NCBI GenBank assembly: GCA_045657465.1
Contig: JAZOTD010000024.1
Coordinates: 1 to 10,789 of the forward strand
DNA from: RGIG1681 sp045657465
Lineage (GTDB): Bacteria > Bacillota > Clostridia > Christensenellales > UBA1242
Reading direction: 5' to 3'
DNA length: 10,789 nucleotides
Shown: positions 6,094 to 10,789 of the stretch, piece after piece
Numbering within the stretch: position 1 is the first letter of the stretch
How the letters are laid out: the number at the start of each line of letters is the position of its first letter
Notes under the pieces: model-generated
What the model was told of the DNA's origin: nothing
The model's input: only the letters and a program-made list of their open reading frames with translations
Database searches by the model: none
Program-made: the position numbers and the translations under genes

Positions 6094-9000
6094 TTATCTA
6101 ACTCTGTTTCTTCTTGATTTTCTGGTCACCCATAAATAAATCATGAACACAACAACCACAGCAGCACCGCCAAGCACATACCAAGTATAATCTTTAACAG
6201 TCACAACAACATGCAAGTCTTCGCCACCCTTGTCTTTAAGTTCTTCTGAATAAACAAATTTCTCGAATAACTTAATCTTATAGTCATCATCATCTAAACC
6301 AACAGGATTTTCACCCTCTGTTACTTCTTCAGTGACAACATTGCCGTTTGGAAGTGTATAATAAACTTTATATGAACCAGTGAGTGTGTAAAACGCTTCA
6401 TTTGCCTTTACAATATAGTTTTTGTGTGAATAAGTGATAGTGATTGGATATTTGCCTTTTTCATAGGTTTCAACATTTTCACCAACATCTTTTGCCTTGC
6501 AATGAAGCTGAATGTTTAAATCATCTAATTTGTCTGGAGAATAAATTTTTCCTGCAATAATTTCATATTCAACTTGTTTGCGATAGATTGGAGCTGTTGT
6601 TGCCCTATCTGACACATTTGCAATTTTAATCACAATTTGTGCAGGCTTGATAACAAATCTTATTTCACCGATATTTGCAACATAATAGTTTTTGTTTTCA
6701 TCAAGTGTTGCATGAATGTCATATTCACCAACATCAATCATATTGTCACAATTCATATTGATTGACACTGCATCACCAGCAACAACCCCCTCAAGGTTAT
6801 ATGATGGAAATTGAGCCTTTCCATTATAAGTTTTTGTAAAATTACTCCAGCCAAAAGTCAGTTCTTTTTGACTGATAACCATTGTGCATTTTTGATTATC
6901 TGCAACTTTGTAATTATGATTAGTTAAAGACAAAATCACATATTCATAAGTTCCAGCATCTTTTTTTGCACCTTCAGAAATAACATAAAAGTCTTCAAGT
7001 TTTGAAATCTTTGCCAAGTCTTCTTCATAAACAAATCCATTTTTAATAGATACAACTGGTTTGTGCAATTTTCCATCATAACCATGTTCAAGGTTAGAAA
7101 ACTCAAATTCAACTTCTTTCTTCTCGATTTCAAAATTGATTGTTTGTTCTTCCTGAATGCTCATGTTGTGGCTAACAACAACATTAACAACAATTTTCAT
7201 TTGATAAACGCCTGCATTTGCAAACAAAAGTTCGACAGATGCTTTTAAAAGCAACTTGTCAATCTGTTTTGCATCAAATTCAGTTCCGTTAATAAACACC
7301 TTATATCTAACAGAATAGTTGTATGCCTTAAGTTCATTTGTTGGAATAAAATCAATTTCAAACAAAACATCATCACCATAAACAATAGGATCTGTGAGTG
7401 CCTTGTCTGCCCCTGCATATGATGTAATCTTTGAAATTGCAGCAACAAAATCAAAATAATCAACATCAACGGTTTGCCACTTTGCATAAATCACAATGTC
7501 ACTTGTTATTGACGCATCAATTTTTGTTATTTCAATTGTATAATCTTTATCTAAAAACCAACCGATAAACATTTTTCCATCTTTTGTTGGAGTTTTTAGC
7601 AAAAATTCAGTCATTGTGTTTTCATCTGCATAAACAGGAACTCTGTCTATGTTTTCAGACGAGTTGATTCCACCATCAAGCATATATTCAATTGCATAAG
7701 CACTTGATGTGTTTTTCAAATGTTCTGTAGTGTTCATTGATGAAACAATCAAATTGATATAATAAGTTCTGCTAGCTGTGATGCCATTAATATTTGAAGA
7801 TACTGTGAGCGGAAATCTAATAACCTTTCCCGCATAGCTATTAAAATATTTGATTTTAATTTGATATTCATTTGCATTATCTTTTGCAACACTTAAATCA
7901 AGTGTAACAGACATAGCCGATGCAATATCTGTAACTTCTACACCATTTTCAACACTGATTACATTTGGCGTTCCAACAGATGCATTAAGACGCTTTCCTG
8001 TGTTGTCATATTTGTTGATTTCTGTTAGATAGAAATTTAAAAAGTAAGATGCACTTGGTCTAACATAATATGTCACACTATCATCAGAAGACACATAACT
8101 ATTCATAAACAGTTCACTATCACGTGTTTGATTGTTGTTGTCAATTTCAAGCAAAAAATATGAAACTTCTGTTCCAGAAACAATCATTATACATTTTTGT
8201 GAAAGTAGCGTTTCGCCTTCATAAACCCTAACAACATAAACACCACCATCAAACGACAACTCATTTGGTTTAAACTCTATGTTTGCAGTTTTTGAAGCAT
8301 CGTCATAATTGATGTCAAATGCAATATTTGTAACTTCTTGAGTTCCTTTAAAAATCTCAACAAGAACATTTTCAAAATTTATTGTATTATCAAAAGCTAA
8401 ATCAAACTCAACATCTTCACCAATGCAATAAACATTGTCAAGCGCTTTGTATTGTGTCAATTCTTCAAACTTGTTTTGTGAATCTCTTTCAAAAGAAACT
8501 TTGCTATCTCCAGTGCATACCACACCTTCAAGCGTTTTATGCATAAACTCATAATCATAAGGAATATAAAATTCAAAAACTTCAGTCCCCCAGCTGTTAA
8601 GAGCGATGTATCCATCTGCTCCCCAACCAACCAAACAAATTGCATGACTGCCACCAACAGAATAACGTGTAGCTTCTTTTTTTTCTTGAGTATAAATCCA
8701 GTCAGCCCCATCTAAATAAATGTAACCTTCTTCAATTCCCGCAAAAAGTCCTCCATAATTTTTGATGAACTTTTTAACCATAACAGCTCTGTCTTCATAA
8801 TCAGCACCAGAAAAGTCTGTGTCTTGATATAGCCAAACAGTGCTGCAATAACTCATAATTTCTTTACTTGCAAAGTCTGTTACATAAGCATAGTTTTCAT
8901 GGTTTGCTTCATTTATATCAAAATACTTGTCATTGCTAAAATCGCTTTCATTAACAAGACCATAATTTCTTGCAGTTGCTTCAACCACAGTAAAGTTTGA

Positions 9001-9423
9001 ACCAACATCGTATGGGTTGGTTGGGTCAACATTTTTGTCACCAGGATCTTTTATTGTGTATCCACCTTGATAATATGCCATATAAGCGAGTGCGACTTCT
9101 GAAAAATTGTAATATTCACCCTTTTGAATCATAAGTGCAGACTCAATTGCTTTAAGTGACGAATACGCCCAACACAAACCCGAAGTTGTTTGATTTTCAG
9201 GTGTAAGTGGATAATCGTCCATTAAGTTATAATAAGATTCATCTGCCACCTCACCCGCAAGCAAATTTGACACATCAATATATGTGTTTTGTTCAACTGC
9301 TTCTGCATTTTTAATATGATCATTTTTTGTCGAAACGGGTTTTACCGCAGAAAAAATCACAGCACAAACAAGCGCCATGCAACCAAATATTTTTAATCCA
9401 TATTTCTTAATAAAATTTTTCAT
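6094..9423 (-). CDS. Membrane-anchored papain-family (C1) cysteine protease with Ig-like, Flg_new and MBG/YDG repeats
   Basis: A 1109-residue surface protein. A Lys-rich start and hydrophobic stretch (about 12-29) form a signal peptide or anchor. The C1 peptidase domain spans about 60-305: Gln78 and Cys84 (Q-x5-C, as in papain Gln19/Cys25) in SGLCWAYSS, His260 in GGSHAICLVGWG and Asn276 in LNSWG, so the active site is complete. The usual papain Cys22 position is Ser81, and there is no room for a full I29 propeptide (about 30-55 residues between signal and domain). Beta-rich, probably Ig-like, segments follow (about 325-570), then a Flg_new (Listeria-Bacteroides) repeat (about 577-649, ending IVIYAKW), another beta domain (653-768) and three MBG/YDG-like modules (about 770-852 with GYDGK, 854-927 with TYNGK, 929-1016). 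A transmembrane helix (1079-1098) and basic tail RKSRRNRVR end it; there is no LPxTG. Predicted topology: protease and repeats outside, C terminus in the membrane. ATG 9423 is preceded by CCAAGG. Its target is unknown; adhesion or cleavage of host, dietary or own surface proteins is inference. Confidence 0.92.
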   Translation of the reverse strand: MKNFIKKYGLKIFGCMALVCAVIFSAVKPVSTKNDHIKNAEAVEQNTYIDVSNLLAGEVADESYYNLMDDYPLTPENQTTSGLCWAYSSLKAIESALMIQKGEYYNFSEVALAYMAYYQGGYTIKDPGDKNVDPTNPYDVGSNFTVVEATARNYGLVNESDFSNDKYFDINEANHENYAYVTDFASKEIMSYCSTVWLYQDTDFSGADYEDRAVMVKKFIKNYGGLFAGIEEGYIYLDGADWIYTQEKKEATRYSVGGSHAICLVGWGADGYIALNSWGTEVFEFYIPYDYEFMHKTLEGVVCTGDSKVSFERDSQNKFEELTQYKALDNVYCIGEDVEFDLAFDNTINFENVLVEIFKGTQEVTNIAFDINYDDASKTANIEFKPNELSFDGGVYVVRVYEGETLLSQKCIMIVSGTEVSYFLLEIDNNNQTRDSELFMNSYVSSDDSVTYYVRPSASYFLNFYLTEINKYDNTGKRLNASVGTPNVISVENGVEVTDIASAMSVTLDLSVAKDNANEYQIKIKYFNSYAGKVIRFPLTVSSNINGITASRTYYINLIVSSMNTTEHLKNTSSAYAIEYMLDGGINSSENIDRVPVYADENTMTEFLLKTPTKDGKMFIGWFLDKDYTIEITKIDASITSDIVIYAKWQTVDVDYFDFVAAISKITSYAGADKALTDPIVYGDDVLFEIDFIPTNELKAYNYSVRYKVFINGTEFDAKQIDKLLLKASVELLFANAGVYQMKIVVNVVVSHNMSIQEEQTINFEIEKKEVEFEFSNLEHGYDGKLHKPVVSIKNGFVYEEDLAKISKLEDFYVISEGAKKDAGTYEYVILSLTNHNYKVADNQKCTMVISQKELTFGWSNFTKTYNGKAQFPSYNLEGVVAGDAVSINMNCDNMIDVGEYDIHATLDENKNYYVANIGEIRFVIKPAQIVIKIANVSDRATTAPIYRKQVEYEIIAGKIYSPDKLDDLNIQLHCKAKDVGENVETYEKGKYPITITYSHKNYIVKANEAFYTLTGSYKVYYTLPNGNVVTEEVTEGENPVGLDDDDYKIKLFEKFVYSEELKDKGGEDLHVVVTVKDYTWYVLGGAAVVVVFMIYLWVTRKSRRNRVR

Positions 9424-9439
9424 AAACTACCTTGGTTTT

Positions 9440-9469
9440 AGTTTACAATTTCACGAAAGATAATGTCAA
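9440..9469 (-). promoter_or_regulatory. Promoter of the surface protease gene
   Basis: On the minus strand a perfect TTGACA (9464-9469), 18 bases, then TAAACT (9440-9445). Transcript start is predicted near 9433, only about 10 bases before the start codon and within the AAGG ribosome site (9431-9434); a start a little further upstream is therefore likely. Confidence 0.55.
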
Positions 9470-9548
9470 ACAAATAACACATCATATATTTCTAGTTTGA
9501 ATATTTTATGTATTAAAAATTCTAAAACACACTAAAAGATTTTACAAA

Positions 9549-9578
9549 TTGTTCTAAATTTTTTATTATAAATATGAT
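9549..9578 (+). promoter_or_regulatory. Promoter of the zinc-ribbon/GLUG gene
   Basis: TTGTTC (9549-9554), 18 bases, TATGAT (9573-9578), with very AT-rich DNA upstream. Predicted start near 9585, followed by AAGGAG (9588-9593) and ATG 9599. It fires divergently from the protease promoter about 80 bases away. The 175-base spacer 9424-9598 contains no gene. Confidence 0.5.
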
Positions 9579-9598
9579 AATATTTTTAAGGAGAAAAA

Positions 9599-10789
9599 AT
9601 GTCATACATCACCCTTAAATGTAAAAGCTGCGGTAGCAATTTAAACATTGATCACGATTCAAAAACCATCACCTGCGTGCATTGTGGCACCACTTTTATG
9701 ATGGTTGATTTGTTAGACGAACACGACATTGCTTTTTCACAAAACATAAAACCCGAAGACCTCGAAAAAAAGATTGAGTTTGCCGAAGCGTTAAAACAAG
9801 CTGAAACCTATCTCTTTCAGGCAGAATACAAACTCGCAGAACAATCTTTTAAAAAAGCAATTGAACTCAATAATGAAAACTACAAGGGCTATTTTGGTGT
9901 TGTTAGAGCAAAAACCCACAACCTAAACATCATTCCTGATGAAAAAGATTATTTAGAATATATTAAACAAGCTGTTAAGTTCGTTGACAAAGACGATCAA
10001 GTGTATTTAGAAAATGAACTTGTTAAACTTGATTATCTAAAACAAGAAAAAGCACAACAGAAAAAAATTAAACTTCAACAAACACAACAACAAGAACGTG
10101 CAGAACGCCACATTCAAGAAACCGAAACTTTCTTTGGTTATGTCACAATGTTCTTGATTGTTTTTGTAACAGTTGTTTTGCTCTCATTAATTTTTATGAC
10201 CGGTTTAATCTATGACCCAACTGCCCCATCAAACGCATCAACTTATGAAGTTTCTTCAAAAACTGAACTTGTTAATATTCTGCAAAAAGAAGACCTGCTG
10301 TCATCAAACATAGTCATAACAAAAGACATCGATTTTGAAAACAATGAATGGACACCAATTGGTTCAAAACAAAACCCATTCACTGGAAAAATTTATGGCA
10401 ACGGCCACAAAATTTCAAATCTCAAAATCACACCTGCTGAAGGCGAAGGAAACATCTACACCGGATTTATTGCTTATGCAAAAGACGCTGACATTTCAGG
10501 TTTGTCATTCTATAATGCATCAATCACTCAACAAGAAACACTCGATCATCAAACAACAAACCACATTGCAATTGTTTGCGGTTATGCAGAAAACACAAAA
10601 TTCTCAAAATGTTCAATTTATAAAAATTGTTCAATCACGCTTAACAATCAAAACAAAAACATTGTCGTTGTCGGCGGACTCGTTGCAAAATCTGTCAACT
10701 CAAAAATTGCATATAGCTATTCAAATGCAGATATTTCAGTTAACATTTCAAACATTTCAACAACTGCCAGCCATGCATCAGCCATCAGC
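9599..10789 (+). CDS. Zinc-ribbon, TPR, transmembrane protein with GLUG-type outer repeats (partial)
   Basis: The frame is open from ATG 9599 to the right edge (397 codons) and the C terminus is missing. Order of parts: a four-cysteine zinc ribbon (Cys8, Cys11, Cys26, Cys29); a TPR-like helical hairpin (about 67-100, AEYKLAEQSFKKAIEL); a charged, Gln-rich coiled-coil stretch (about 140-175); one strongly hydrophobic helix (about 179-203); then a Ser/Thr/Asn-rich beta region. The beta region carries WTPIGS...FTGKIYGNGHKISNL (251-275) and later rungs near 288-309, 322-347 and 355-382, each with a GFIAYAK/GGLVAKS-like turn followed by a Ser/Asn-rich strand. These match GLUG-type beta-helix repeats seen in surface adhesins. 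With no signal peptide, the zinc ribbon and TPR should lie in the cytoplasm and the repeats outside. AAGGAG (9588-9593) sets the start. It is divergent from the surface protease. The function is unknown; an adhesin tethered to a cytoplasmic partner-binding module is inference. Confidence 0.85.
   Translation, partial: MSYITLKCKSCGSNLNIDHDSKTITCVHCGTTFMMVDLLDEHDIAFSQNIKPEDLEKKIEFAEALKQAETYLFQAEYKLAEQSFKKAIELNNENYKGYFGVVRAKTHNLNIIPDEKDYLEYIKQAVKFVDKDDQVYLENELVKLDYLKQEKAQQKKIKLQQTQQQERAERHIQETETFFGYVTMFLIVFVTVVLLSLIFMTGLIYDPTAPSNASTYEVSSKTELVNILQKEDLLSSNIVITKDIDFENNEWTPIGSKQNPFTGKIYGNGHKISNLKITPAEGEGNIYTGFIAYAKDADISGLSFYNASITQQETLDHQTTNHIAIVCGYAENTKFSKCSIYKNCSITLNNQNKNIVVVGGLVAKSVNSKIAYSYSNADISVNISNISTTASHASAIS

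Noticed and set aside
6094..6180. Sortase wall-anchor at the protease C terminus
   Set aside because: There is a membrane helix and a basic tail but no LPxTG-like motif before it.
6936..8711. Short frames on both strands inside the protease gene
   Set aside because: All overlap the continuous 1109-codon frame with complete catalytic and repeat motifs; their composition is that of out-of-frame shadows.
9364..9423. Possible lipoprotein signal (ALVC at residues 17-20 of the protease)
   Set aside because: The residue before Cys is Val, not Gly/Ala/Ser, and hydrophobic residues continue past it, so an ordinary signal peptide or anchor fits better.
1..10789. Use of TGA as a sense codon, as in Mollicutes
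   Set aside because: All genes are open under the standard code, tryptophans are TGG, and in-frame TGA is not needed to explain any gene.

Overview
The window reads as a piece of a low-GC (roughly one-third G+C) bacterial chromosome, most likely an uncultivated Bacillota (Clostridia- or Bacilli-like) from a gut-type habitat. The basis is AT-rich coding sequence, TAA as the stop of all six genes whose ends are visible, Gram-positive-style AGGAG ribosome sites, T-rich intrinsic terminators, and large surface proteins with Listeria-Bacteroides (Flg_new), MBG/YDG and GLUG-type repeats. The genetic code appears standard. The lineage assignment is inference; there is no rRNA or marker phylogeny here.

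Layout: (1) bases 1-557, minus strand, hold the N-terminal half of an iron-containing alcohol dehydrogenase that runs off the left edge. (2) A divergent, AT-rich spacer (558-775) leads to four plus-strand genes: an HSL-type alpha/beta hydrolase (776-1762), a short transaldolase/fructose-6-phosphate aldolase (1906-2595), a full-length Sua5-type threonylcarbamoyl-AMP synthase (2682-3701) and an unfamiliar shikimate-kinase-like P-loop protein (3778-4533). (3) A long bidirectional terminator hairpin separates these from two minus-strand genes: asparaginyl-tRNA synthetase (4611-5993) and a 1109-residue membrane-anchored papain-family protease with Ig-like, Flg_new and MBG/YDG repeats (6094-9423). 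(4) A divergent promoter region (9424-9598) then starts a plus-strand gene that runs off the right edge. It encodes a zinc-ribbon/TPR/transmembrane/GLUG-repeat protein (9599-10789).

The genes look mostly monocistronic. Most gaps between same-strand genes hold an intrinsic terminator followed by a recognisable sigma-A-type promoter, several with an extended -10 TGn. The mix is housekeeping (AsnRS and Sua5 in translation and tRNA modification; an aldolase and a dehydrogenase in central carbon metabolism) next to a cell-surface pair at the right end. No mobile element, CRISPR array, tRNA, rRNA or convincing riboswitch was found.

The most interesting items are the surface protease and its divergent inside-out zinc-ribbon/GLUG neighbour, and the shikimate-kinase-like protein, whose gene lacks any Shine-Dalgarno and seems to be transcribed from its own start codon (leaderless).
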